Source: Tubulanus polymorphus
Taxonomy: Eukaryota > Nemertea > Palaeonemertea > Tubulaniformes > Tubulanidae
Reading direction: 5' to 3'
DNA length: 64,000 bases
Assembly: GCF_964204645.1 (NCBI RefSeq)
Contig: NC_134029.1
Span: 10,034,850 to 10,098,849 of the forward strand
A program made the position numbers and the translations under genes. A model generated the notes under the pieces. That model saw only the letters and a program-made list of their open reading frames with translations. It did not search any database and had not been told where the DNA came from. Below, one piece after another: positions 23,271 to 34,565 of this stretch (positions within the stretch are counted from its first letter, which is position 1; the number at the start of each line of letters is the position of its first letter).

Positions 23271-23920
23271 GGGTTCAGATCTTCAGTACCGTGTACAATT
23301 CATACATTATGAAATGATCATATTGGTACTTCACATATTTCTTTGCTTTCTATAGTTCTGTTACGGGCTTCCATGGGAAGATGAAATTTTCAGTAAGTGA
23401 TTAAGGGACCGAGTATCCTCGGCTACAGGTCAAGTCGGTCCGAGATCCCATGGTCTCAACGGGCATGGGTGATCACAAAATACTCCTACACAATTCACAA
23501 AAAAGTCGGAAGTAGTATGTTTAAAAATCACCCGTGGTTTCCACGGGCTTTTCATACATTATGAAATGATCATACCGGTACTTAACATATTTTTAAAAAT
23601 CTATAGTCCAGTTTCGGGTGGGTTCAAATCTTCAGTACTGCGTACAATTCATACATTATGAAATGATCATATGGGTACTTTACATTGGCCTATCTGTTTC
23701 TATCTATAGTTCTATTACCTTGGGCCTCCATGGGAAGAAGAAATGTTCAGTATGTGATTAGGGGCCCCAGTAACCTCGGGCAAAGGTCAAGTCGGTCCCG
23801 AAATCCCACCACATGATAGGCCACTTTAAAATGCTCCTACTCAATTCGTATGTAATGAACTAATAAGTAGGAAATTCTACGTTTAAAAATCACCCGTGGT
23901 TTCCGCGGGCTTTTCACTAG
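23271..23920 (+). mobile_element. Tandemly duplicated repeat with Helitron-like 3' end
   Basis: Two imperfect copies (about 23271-23553 and 23620-23916) share their order of words: GGGTTCARATCTTCAGTAC, ATACATTATGAAATGATCAT, TCCATGGGAAGA and ATCACCCGTGGTTTCC. A partial third lies between them. The last copy ends with the hairpin CCCGTGG-TTT-CCGCGGG (23893-23909), seven bases, then CTAG (23917-23920) followed by T. A GC hairpin a few bases before CTRR and insertion before T are the known features of Helitron 3' ends. No Rep/helicase is present and the 5' end is not defined. Confidence 0.45.
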
Positions 23921-24043
23921 TGTTTAAATGTTTCCCCTGAATCTTGAGCAGCTAAAGACCGACCGTATTTCACAATAAGTATCGATTTTACTTTGATGAT
24001 CCGTATGTGCTTAACCACAATTAACAAACATGGTTAGCAATAA

Positions 24044-24352
24044 GGCCACGCAAAGAATTACCCTTGTTTCACATATTCAGCCCTTTTTGGAAAAGTGACG
24101 AGGGAGGCTGGTTTTTATTGTCACATCCCTTAAAAAAGCAGTAATAAAAGCTTCATTCCCGCATCTGTTTTTACCTTTTAGATGGGCGAAAATGTTTATC
24201 TTTTAGATTGGGCTATTTTGGCGATGAATCAGGATGGATAGCACTTCGTTACCGAAATACTCCACTTGCCACAGCAACAATTTGGTAACGACCGTGAAGA
24301 AAAACATAATAAGTTTCGTTTTTCAGGTTGGTTATCGGGATGCGTGTCGGGA
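24044..24352 (+). repeat. Unnamed dispersed repeat, copy 1
   Basis: It matches the reverse complement of 30516-30769 in order: GGCCACGCAAA, CCCTTTTTGGAAAAGTGACG against CCTTTTTAGGAAAGGTGACG, TGAATCAGGATGGA, CACTTCGTTACCGAAAT against CACTTCGTACCGAAAT, GAAAAACA and CGGGATGCGTG. The element type is unknown and there is no coding frame. Confidence 0.6.
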
Positions 24353-25874
24353 GTGTTTTACTTTTTTTTAAAGAAACGAAAACAGATTCTACATGAAGGA
24401 TGCGTATTTTCATTTTCATTTTTTACTGACCACCAATTTCGACGTGTGCGGAAAATTAAACTGATGAGAAACAAGCAATCGTTTGCATAACCTTGTCATT
24501 TTCCCGCGCCTGTCCCTGGCTAGGTAGACTAGGCGGTAAACTTTCATTTGATCCCTAAAACACTGGTTATGGATTCATCAAATTCACTCGAACCTTAAGA
24601 GATTTATGATGATATATAATTATTTCGGTGGAAAATAATCATTTTCTTGATATCTTCATCATCAAATCAATAAATGATAAAAGCTAGAGAGAATGTGTGT
24701 ACATAATATTTTTCTTATACGTAGGCCCTAGAGCTTTCGGTTATGTTTTTGTTTATCTTGATATAATGATTACAATAATAATGTTTTATTTGCAATTTAG
24801 AATACAAACAAAGTAGCAAGAATATTCGCAAAATAATCTAAGAGGCTGGGACATATTCTTTGCAAGCTACGTATAGGTTTAGAATTGGTAGTAGTTACAT
24901 ATGGGTAAGATGAGACACCCATTTGAAGATGGGGATGAAGAAACGGTTCGTAGCCACATTATGAAGGTAGTACTGTCCCCTGAATAGTGAAATCGGGGGT
25001 TTAAATCTGATTATAGAATTATTTTTGTGAACGGACTTCAGGAGGCGCCACGGCTCAGTGGAATGGCAGAGATGCCTGAAGATGATCTCGATCTATGCAT
25101 AAAAGTGTAACTGTTTACATTTCTGTGGTATTTGGTACAGTGTCCGAATGTGTGAACTGGGTTATATTTCACCTCAGGAGATACGTAACGGCGAGGGGTC
25201 TGAAACAGTAATACTATAAATAACCTGTCTCAGTGACACACGTATTCTTTCTTTTGAATTTATTTTCCTTCCTTCCACTTTCATACGGGTAGGCTTTGAC
25301 AGGTTTTGATATTTTTAGAATCTATTTCATGGCAATAGGATAAAGTTTAGATATATTTCTGGACCATGCTCTTAATACAGTGCATCCACCGTCAGGTAGC
25401 CCCGGGATTATCACTGACAAGAGAAAATATAATTTCTACGACACAATCCCTTTTGGTTTCCGTGGGTAGAAGTGTTGAAAAACTCCAACTGTGCCATAGA
25501 TGCGTGTCACGCGCATCCTATTCAAAAGAATTATGGGGAGAACTCCTAGACCAAACACTAGCTTTGTGCACCCCTATCCAAAACCCTGAACCCGTCGCTG
25601 ACAATATCTTAGCAAATCTCCTGTGAGGTACCGGGTACTCTGGTAATTGTTAGCTTTAGAGCGTATCTAAACCACCGCCCGGAGACGGGTATTTTGAGGT
25701 TATAAATAAACGAAGGGCCCAGTCACACACTCACATTCACGCACATTCATTACCCATTCATACCTACAAATTACATGAAAAAACATTTAACATTGAAAAT
25801 ATAATAGTTCTATGACATTTGGTACATTAGATTGAATCAATCAATCAGAAATAATTCAATCTCAACATATTGAG
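24353..25874. other. Intergenic stretch, no gene recognised
   Basis: A tRNA A-box-like word (GGCTCAGTGGAATGG) occurs at about 25052 with no B box. An 86-codon frame at 25366-25626 has no recognisable domain. Confidence 0.45.
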
Positions 25875-25880
25875 GGATAG

Positions 25881-26847
25881 TATGGTAGCTGATAAGGGCC
25901 ATAGCGTAAAATTCCTGGTATGTAAATGAGGGCGCCAGAACGCCAGAACGCCAAAACAAAAAAACGTCCAATTTTCTCTAAAAGTTCGTTTTGGCGCGCC
26001 AAAACAAAGAAAATTCCGTTTTGGCGCCCCCGCCAAAACGAACTTTCGTTTTGGCGCCCCCGCCAAAACAACGAAAAACGTCCAATTTTCTCTGAAAGTT
26101 CGTTTTGGCGCGCCAAAACGGATAATATTCCGTTTTGGCGCCCCCGCCAAAACGAACTTTCATTTTGGCGCCCCCGCCAAAACGAACTTTAAACCACGTA
26201 AAATAATTCTATATATACGAAAAATATTTTCATATATGCAAATTTATGCAAATTACACACAAGATCAACGCGCCAAATTGAAAAATAATTTTACTGTGGT
26301 TGAATGCTTGTTTTGGCGGGGGCGCCAAAACGGAAATAACCGCGCCAAAACGAACTTTTCTTTGTTTTGGCGCGCCAAAACGAACTTTCAGAGAAATTTC
26401 GACGTTTTTCGTTGTTTTGGCGGGGGCGCCAAAATGAAAGTTCGTTTTGGCGGGGGCGCCAAAACGGAATATTCTCCGTTTTGGCGCGCCAGAACGAACT
26501 TTTAGAGAAATTTCGACGTTTTTCGTTGTTTTGGCGGGGGCGCCAAAACGAAAGTTCGTTTTGGCGGGGGCGCCAAAACGGAATATTATCCGTTTTGGCA
26601 CGCTTCCGTTTTGGCGCGCCAAAACGAACTTTCAGAGAAAATTGGACGTTTTTCGTTGTTTTGGCGGGGGTGCCAAAATGAAAGTTCGTTTTGGCGGGGG
26701 CGCCAAAACGGAATTTTCTTTGTTTTGGCGCGCCAAAACGAACTTTTAGAGAAAATTGGACGTTTTTTTCGTTTTGGCGTTCTGGCGTTCTGGCGCCCTC
26801 ATTTACATACCAGGAATTTTACGCTATGGCCCTTATCAGCCACCATA
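25881..26847. mobile_element. Fold-back transposon, simple copy, IS3EU-like
   Basis: This is the cleanest member of the family. The left end is TATGGTAGCTGATAAGG and the right end finishes CCACCATA. It is flanked by the 6-bp direct repeat GGATAG (25875-25880 and 26848-26853). The order is inverted terminus, GGCG palindrome modules, AT-rich spacer with paired octamers (26191-26346), modules in inverse orientation, inverted terminus. It encodes nothing recognisable; the open frames on both strands are repeat by-products. Confidence 0.88.
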
Positions 26848-27909
26848 GGATAGGGATGATTGTTCTTATTCACTAATTGCGAATATTATTGTAATATCCT
26901 ATATTACAGCCCTTTTTCTCTTTTTTCTATCTTTTATGGTGGCTGATAAGGCCATAGCGTAAAATTCCTGGTATATAAATAAGGGCGCCAGAACGCCAGA
27001 ACGCCAAAACGAAAAAAATCGTCCAATTTTCTCTAAAAGTTCGTTTTGGCGCGCCAAAACAAAGAAAATTCCTTTTTGGCGCCCCCGCCAATACGAACTT
27101 TCATTTTGGCGCCCCTGCCAAAACAACGAAAAAATATTTTCAATATTTTCATACATGCAAATTTATGCAAATTACACACAAGATCAACGCGCCAAATTGA
27201 AAAATAATTTTACTGTGGTTGAATGCTTGTTTTGGTGGGGGCGCCAAAACGGAAATAACCTCGCCAAAACGAACTTTTAGAGAAAATTGGACGTTTTTTT
27301 CGTTTTGGCGTTCTGGCGTTCTGGTGCCCTCATTTACATACCAGGAATTTTACGCTATGGCCCTTATCAGCCACCATAGGATAGGGATGATTGTTCTTAT
27401 TCACTAATTGCGAATATTATTGTAATATCCTATATTACAGCCCTTTTTCTCTTTTTTCTATCTTTTATGGTGGCTGATAAGGCCATAGCGTAAAATTCCT
27501 GGTATGTAAATAAGGGCGCCAGAACGCCAGAACGCCAAAACGAAAAAAATCGTCCAATTTTCTCTAAAAGTTCGTTTTGGCGCGCCAAAACAAAGAAAAT
27601 TCCTTTTTGGCGCCCCCGCCAAAACGAACTTTCATTTTGGCGCCCCTGCCAAAACAACGAAAAAATATTTTCAATATTTTCATACATGCAAATTTATGCA
27701 AATTACACACAAGATCAACGCGCCAAATTGAAAAATAATTTTACTGTGGTTGAATGCTTGTTTTGGTGGGGGCGCCAAAACGGAAATAACCTCGCCAAAA
27801 CGAACTTTTAGAGAAATTTCGACGTTTATCGTCGTTTTGGTGGGGGCGCCAAAATGAAAGTTCGTTTTGGCGGGGGCGCCAAAACGGAATATTCGTTGTT
27901 TTGGCGCGC
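26848..27909 (+). repeat. 531-bp tandem duplication spanning fold-back elements
   Basis: The unique segment between elements (starting GGATAGGGATGATTG) occurs at 26848-26934 and again at 27379-27465, an offset of 531. Similarity continues into the following element until about 27275/27806, where the first copy switches to a terminal module and the second continues with inner modules. Confidence 0.85.
26935..27378. mobile_element. Recombinant fold-back copy (left of one, right of another)
   Basis: The left flank is ATCTTT (26929-26934), the duplication belonging to the next element. The right flank is GGATAG (27379-27384), belonging to the previous one. The mismatched flanks and the short length show that this copy was not inserted as such but arose by recombination between the two neighbours. 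Its spacer is at 27133-27265. Confidence 0.75.
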
Positions 27910-28074
27910 CAAAACGAACTTTTAGAGAAATTTCGACGTTTTTCGTTGTTTTGGCGCGCCAAAACGAACTTTTAGAGAAAATTGGACGTTTTTTTTCGTT
28001 TTGGCGTTCTGGCGTTCTGGCGCCCTCATTTACATACCAGGAATTTTACGCTATGGCCCTTATCAGCCACCATA
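27466..28074. mobile_element. Fold-back transposon, second complete insertion
   Basis: Termini are TATGGTGGCTGATAAGG (one base is lost shortly after, GGCCATAG) and CCACCATA. It is flanked by the 6-bp direct repeat ATCTTT (27460-27465 and 28075-28080). The left half and the 87 bases before it are near-identical to 26848-27265, at an offset of 531 bases. Confidence 0.82.
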
Positions 28075-28080
28075 ATCTTT

Positions 28081-30515
28081 GAATGTCAGCGGTGAACTTG
28101 TGTTTCGCCCCGCGCCAAAAAATAAGTTGCGATAACAGAATAAGCCGCAGTTTATGCGCACCTAATCAATCTTGCGTACCACTCAAGAACTGGCGTTCTT
28201 CCGCTGGTGAATATTGTTTTTCTGTTCCACTTGGTCAATCGTCAGACTAGCTAGGCCCAAAGGTAAAGCTAACAGTTGGCCTTAAGGTTTAGTCAGTCAG
28301 GCAGATCAGCAGACAAAACAAGCTTTATTTCAACGGAATTTATTTGTTTAGCATGTTAGGCCTAATTGACAAAAAGCCATGTAGGATCGATACGGTACAG
28401 ATGTTTATTGAGGTTAATTTCTTAATAATCTTTGGCCAATTTCGTTAAAACCCCAACTTAAAGTCCGCAAAAAACTCGTTGATTTTTATCGTCCCTTGAT
28501 TTCGAGTAGAGAGGAGTCTATCTACTGTACATTATATCCACAATACAGAAGAAGTGGACATCATATCATATTAGTCACCACCAGGAATTGGTGGGTTAAA
28601 AACACTTTTACCAAACGATTTTATAACATTCTCGTAACTTTTCTTCCGTAAATTCTGCCAAAGAATGAATCAAGATTTTGAACATCCTTCGCACGGCCAT
28701 AAATGATAACACCCGTTTGTCGCACGGTCGTTTCATCGCGCGCCACAAATGAGTACGCGTAGCCTTTTCGACCTCGCTTAGGAGTGCTCTAGAGCCTGTC
28801 TACGACCACGTGTTTCCAGGATGAATGCGATAGCAACGGGGAGCTAACGCGATGATTCACGCGCTTGTATCGACCCATACATCAACTCTATCGGCTTTAC
28901 ATTAATATAATACGCTATACAGTGTGCAACGCTGGACGGTAGGGAGGATTAGTACATTTTCGCTGTTTGTTCGCTCAGGACGTAAGTGTGTAATTCGTGA
29001 ATTTTACCAAAAAACACTGGCTCAGAATTGCCATCCTAAAATGTCGTATATACATGAAGTTAGATTTAATGAATTAAGTTAAATGTACTACAGTATAGGC
29101 CTACAACAGGCGAGGTTTAGATTAGATAAACCATGCTCCTAGAATCTACTAGTACTAGGCCTACTTTAGGCGCTATTGCACTTTCGTACCCCCTCCCAAA
29201 ATTTTTTATTTCTGTATATTATTAATCAGGGAGGTCTGTAGAGTAAAAATAAATTACTTTTGACAAAAAAATTAATTTTTTCCTAGCAAAAATTCTGATA
29301 ATTTGGGGCAGATTTCCTCGATTCAAACCAATTGACCTCTTAAAATGTCGTAGTAAAATACAACAAATTGACAGGGAATATGGGCGAAGTTTGAATGAAA
29401 CATACTCATGTAGACTAGTGTCTGTCAGACTAAATTTTCCTGGAAACTAAGAAGGATGGGCCGTCGATTGTGTGGTTTAAGCTTCGCCTACTCACTGGAA
29501 TATAATAGGGTCTGAAAGGAATGAATTATAATATTCTTAAGAAGTTTAGTTTTCATATAAATTACGTGCACATGTAAGCTTACGATGTAAATCTTTCTGA
29601 CCTGATGCCCATTTGATGATGAATGCTCGATGTTTTTAATGTAGGCCTACTTAAGTATAAAAGGGCCTAGATATAGATTTCCAAATACCACAATGTGTGG
29701 CACTATACCTCGATTTAGAAAAAAATCCGCTTTAGATTAAATGATAATTGATCGTTTTAAAAAGTTACTATAAAAACCGTATTTTAGAGGATTTTATCAT
29801 ACAGGATCATTCAATTAATTCGTTCAATACACTATTAAATTACGGGGTCGGTGGAAAGAGGTGCGTGCGAACTATTTTTTATGCAATATTTGGGCATCAT
29901 GGGGAAAATCAAATCATAGATTTTCATATGGTATGATAACCCATGTGATACCCTTGGGGTATGATGGAGGGCCTGATCTGTGTTGAGGTATGCGGTCGTG
30001 CTAGAGTAATCGGGAGGGAGGGATGCTGTTTTTACGCACCCTGTTCTGACTTTTATGTTACAGCTGTAAAAGAACAAGAAGCCGGTCTGCATAGGGAGGT
30101 GGCACACGAAGTAAATCGACAACGGCAGCAACAACAATACTTTCTTGTTGTTTTCTTTTTTTGATTTGATGTTATTTATATAATAAACGTCGTTTCACCT
30201 CCAGGTACCGCCGTTATTTAGTTTTGAGTATAAAGCGCTTCGTACGTGTTAATGAAACTGGAAGGATGATGAGATTTTATTTATAGGATCACAACACAGG
30301 TATACACACAGGGTACACGGGGAGTTGTTTTTACGTTACCTCCGGTGAACGGCAGTAATTAAATGTTATCGTGTTTACGTGCTAATTGAATGATCCCACC
30401 GATGATTAAAACGATCTAAAATGTACATTTTTATTGAAACTCGTTCAGTTATATTGATAGAAATCCGTTTTGTCTTATCGCCAATGAATATTTCAACTGC
30501 ATCAAAAGCATTTAT
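28081..30515. other. Intergenic stretch, no gene recognised
   Basis: Several TAGGCCTAC words occur (29095-29165, 29640). A frame at 29961-30164 follows a TTACAG acceptor-like word and encodes a Glu/Gln/Arg-rich stretch, but no family or second exon is evident. Confidence 0.45.
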
Positions 30516-30769
30516 CCCGCACACATCCCGAAACACAACGTGATCACACTTTCTTCTGTTTTTCTCTCATTTCGGTACGAAGTGTTTTCCATCCTGATTC
30601 ACGGCCGTTGCACCATTTAAAAGATGAAAATAGTTACCCTCGTGACTTATTTTTGGAATAAGGCTTTTCATTACTCATTTTTTAAAATAGGTAAGATAGA
30701 AGAACCTGCCTCTCTCGTCACCTTTCCTAAAAAGGCCTGATGAGAAACGAGGGTATTTTTTGCGTGGCC
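30516..30769 (-). repeat. Unnamed dispersed repeat, copy 2 (inverted)
   Basis: This is the reverse-complement partner of 24044-24352. Shared words on the minus strand include GGCCACGCAAA, GGTGACGAGAGAGGC, TGAATCAGGATGGA and CACTTCGTACCGAAAT. The copies differ by small indels, so both are old. Confidence 0.6.
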
Positions 30770-33700
30770 ATATAATCGTTTTACAAATCCCCTTGTCACC
30801 CATATGAAAGAGAGCCGAAAATGATAATCGGAATTTCAGGAGACCCATACAGTCCAATATACTTTACTTATCAAAAATAACGACTACATGATGCCAATAT
30901 ACCTGAATTCTTCACGCATGTAGTTCGCCGAGGTAGGCCTACGTAATGATAAGCGAAACCCATGATTACATTGTCCACAATGGCTGTAAGTCGGCATTCA
31001 TTACAATGCAGAGATGTAACTTGGATGTAAGTCCACAAAATTCTTCAAATAAGGTGAAAAAAAGATACCCACCTTTTCAAAGGAATGCAAGTACATGTAG
31101 ATACAAAGTTGAATTAGATTTATTCATATCTATATATTCAATTCATTCATATTGTACAATGCTGTATAACATAATGATGTGCACACAAATTATGGTACAA
31201 TTTGAATTAAAAGATACTACAGATTAACAGCTCATTGATACCTAATTAACCTAAAAGTTGCACATCTCAAATACATTTTCATAGCGCAAGTTAAAAAGAG
31301 TTAATCGCACAGTTCAAATATTGTATTACATTAGCTTGAATTAAGAATATTTCTTTAAATTAAAAGTTCAATATTTTTAATCATTTAACGTATCGCACAG
31401 TGATATACCACAAGTTACAAAGATTTCACAGTTCAAAAATAATCCAGTTCGAATCACAAATAAAAAAGTTCATTAATTCTACTGATTTTAAGGGTGTATT
31501 CAATAATTTGTCGCAACCAAAGATTTCATTGCGCAGTCATATACAAATTGCAATATATTCCATTATTGTAGTTTTATTGCAGATGAATAAAATTTGAGAA
31601 ATATGTTGCTTTAAAATGTTATCGATAAATCGCCTAGAGTTGGGATTGCTACCTACATTCGAACATTGACGTAGATAAGTTCTACTGAACTGTTTGTTCC
31701 TCGGATCTTTCTTGAAATAGTTGAATGGCCTTGCCCTGAAAAACTAGTTTGAGTTATGAACGACCTCGTGCTAAAATCCTATATCGTGATCGTAGCGTGT
31801 GCTGTGTATAACCTAGATAGTGAAGCTGTGTAGCAGCTTTTCGAAATGCATGAAAAGGAAAACCTATATGATGTTGTCGCTCCCTATAAATGGATAAAAA
31901 TACTTTAACTGCGATATCTATTTAACGTCGCTCCCTATGATTAGATACACGTGTCAATAAATTGATATTATCAACTTCAAATTGGTATGAGGGCTCGTTT
32001 ACATTTTAAACAATTAGACGAGAAGTTTGAAATATTTATGTATATACATATTGGTGTTGAATGCGTGTATAGGCTCGGTTAAAGTGCACGAGAGATATAG
32101 TATTATGTGGGAAATTGAATGTGAAACTATTGAAAGCGACTTAACAAAAGGGGTCCCAGAAAATAGTCATGGTGACACAAGAGAATGGATGGATGGTTTG
32201 TATATTGAGTAAATTGGAGGGGTGTTAGCATGAAGATCGTGAACGCTATAGCGTTCCTAACGACAGACTAAAGGGGTGGGCAGGTAGCGGCGAAATAAGA
32301 TAATCCCACTATAGGAAGCCATAGCGTAAGCTGGAAGGCTACTTTTTGATCCGTTAGTAACGGAGTGCGTTGCATCTACGAGCAATTATCTGGTTCAGAT
32401 AATAGATCGTAGATTGTATATAGCATGGACGTTTAAACTACTGCAAATAGTCGTTAATATCATTCTAATCTGTAATAGCGAAATAGATCTCCACAAATAA
32501 TTCCTGCTTATTCAAATGTAAAATTTTCAATAGCACTATAAAAATATATAGACTTAGATAGAATTTACAATTACATGTATTTAGTGTTCGGCGTACCGGG
32601 AGTTAAGCCGGTAATTCCACACATTCAAGATGGCACCAACAAGATAGTTCACGTTCTGAAATAGGAGCGCTCCGTACGTTGGCATTTCCGACAACCTCTT
32701 TCTACCATGTCGAGGATCACTGTAGCGGTACCTGTCATTACAGGTTAGAATCCAAACATTGCAATACCTTATTTAGATTTTCTGTAACCCCCTTCCTGTA
32801 TACGCTATCCGTGCAGAAAACCCACCCTCGCTGTTTCGCTGCTAAAATGTATTTATTTACTCTTTTCCAGCCGATTCCTTCACCAATAATGCAACTTCTT
32901 TCAAATTCTACCAAATACACGCTTTGTCAAATTTGTGAAAAATGTAGTAATCTGAAAGCGCTATTTTAAATTCCCTAAACCCAAGTAAATAAATCGGTAT
33001 TAATTTTTGCTTAAACGCATAGCGCACCCTTAAACCGGCATAAAATGTCTGAACCGTACTGTATGTTGATACAGTATTTATCTCGATGGCGTAGTGTAGA
33101 CTAACAGTTTACTTGTTCAAGGATACATCAATTTCTTCTTCATACGGAAATTCTGCTTTCTTGGAACTCACTGTAATTGGAGGTCATTTCATATGATAAT
33201 TAAACATTATATTGCTTAAAATGAAAGCGACTAATTAATAGATAGGTCGCTTAAATATCCCGGCACCGACGGCTCAACGTAAAAACGCCTCTTGGAAGCA
33301 TGTCAACCCCGTGAATGCGTTAAATGTTCAATTTTTGTATGGGTACTAACTTGTTTGTTCCTCCTATTTACGGCTGTTAAATGGTACACGTACCAGTTTA
33401 TTGACGCGTATTGCCGATTCATTCATGTAAGCAACAATGAATCGTCATTGAATTTATATGTGAAGGTAAATGAAGTTCGCTTGGACAAGGTCAAATCATA
33501 GAAACGATTATTCGGTGAGAAAATGAAACGGCCAAAAGCGTTGGGGGAAAGCGCATTTAAATGAGGTGTTGTTCGTAGACCAATGTTTTCGGATGATTCT
33601 GACTATAATTGTGTGCAAGTTGTCCTCTATCCGTAAAATTTGTTCATTATCACTTACCGGGGGTTAATCACTGTTAATGGCGTCTTAAGATGGTACCCGG

Positions 33701-34170
33701 CGTTGGGTGTGGTTTCTCAACACCCTTTGGCGTGCAACTAAATTAAATGGTCACAATAATCTTGTAAAATCACATCAAAACAATGGCGTCCCGAGACCCA
33801 TTTTTATAATTAAACCTGTGGCACGAAGATGGCATAGTCATTGAAGTTGAAAGTTACTTATAATTTTAGTTATCCTATTTATTTAGACCTACATTTCTAA
33901 AATATTGAATCATTACTTTATTTACCTGTTCTCTGCATCAGCGCAGATAGATAACTATTCAGTTATAAGCTGGATTTATACAGTTCGACTAAGGGTTTCT
34001 CCGTATATGGCGCCACCAACGATAGCTAAGTACACTTTCCACAATGAGGGTGCTCCGTCCGTAAGCATCTTAAGCATAACCACGTTGACGTAGTGGTGCC
34101 ATTCAGCACATCAGATTCGAATAACCGACCACAACATTTTCAATAAACCCCTTCATTGAGTGTGCATTGT
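30770..34170. other. Intergenic stretch, no gene recognised
   Basis: A very AT-rich tract occupies 31230-31600. A weak CAGAAAACCC repeat copy is at 32815-32850. No supported exon was found on either strand. Confidence 0.5.
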
Positions 34171-34207
34171 GCAGAAAATCCGTAATCGCTGCTTTGCAGC
34201 TATACCC
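34171..34207. repeat. Dispersed repeat with CAGAAAATCC core, copy 2
   Basis: It has the same order as 15853-15889: GCAGAAAATCC, then ATCGCTGCTTTGCAGCTATA. The pair is about 18 kb apart. Confidence 0.4.
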
Positions 34208-34504
34208 AATCAATCATTATTATTATCGGTATTATCATGTTTATCAAAAGCAATAGCAAGACGATTTAACTTGGTAGTTATTATATCATTATCAATTTCG
34301 CCCTCAATTTAATGGAGACCGCTTTGGTGGTCTTTGGCTCACGAAGCATCGGGAATTTCCGCACTCATGTTTATCCGAGCTATCTCCGGGAACTGGTGCA
34401 ACGTCAATTTCGTTAGCGGAAAATGATTACGTGTCCCCAAATTAGCACCGAATACAACCACATACAATCTGCTGCAATAATGACTATATTAATAAGCAAG
34501 CGAT

Positions 34505-34565
34505 AGGCATGTGGCTTAGTGGTGGCATGCGGCAGACTCACGGAGGATTCGCAACCCGCAATGCG
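34505..34565 (+). repeat. tRNA-like relic (possible SINE head)
   Basis: A perfect A-box fit TGGCTTAGTGG is followed by GGCAGACTC and a degenerate B box (GGATTCGCAACCC). It shares the GGCAGACTC word with 2546-2612. The poor B box argues against a functional tRNA. Confidence 0.35.
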
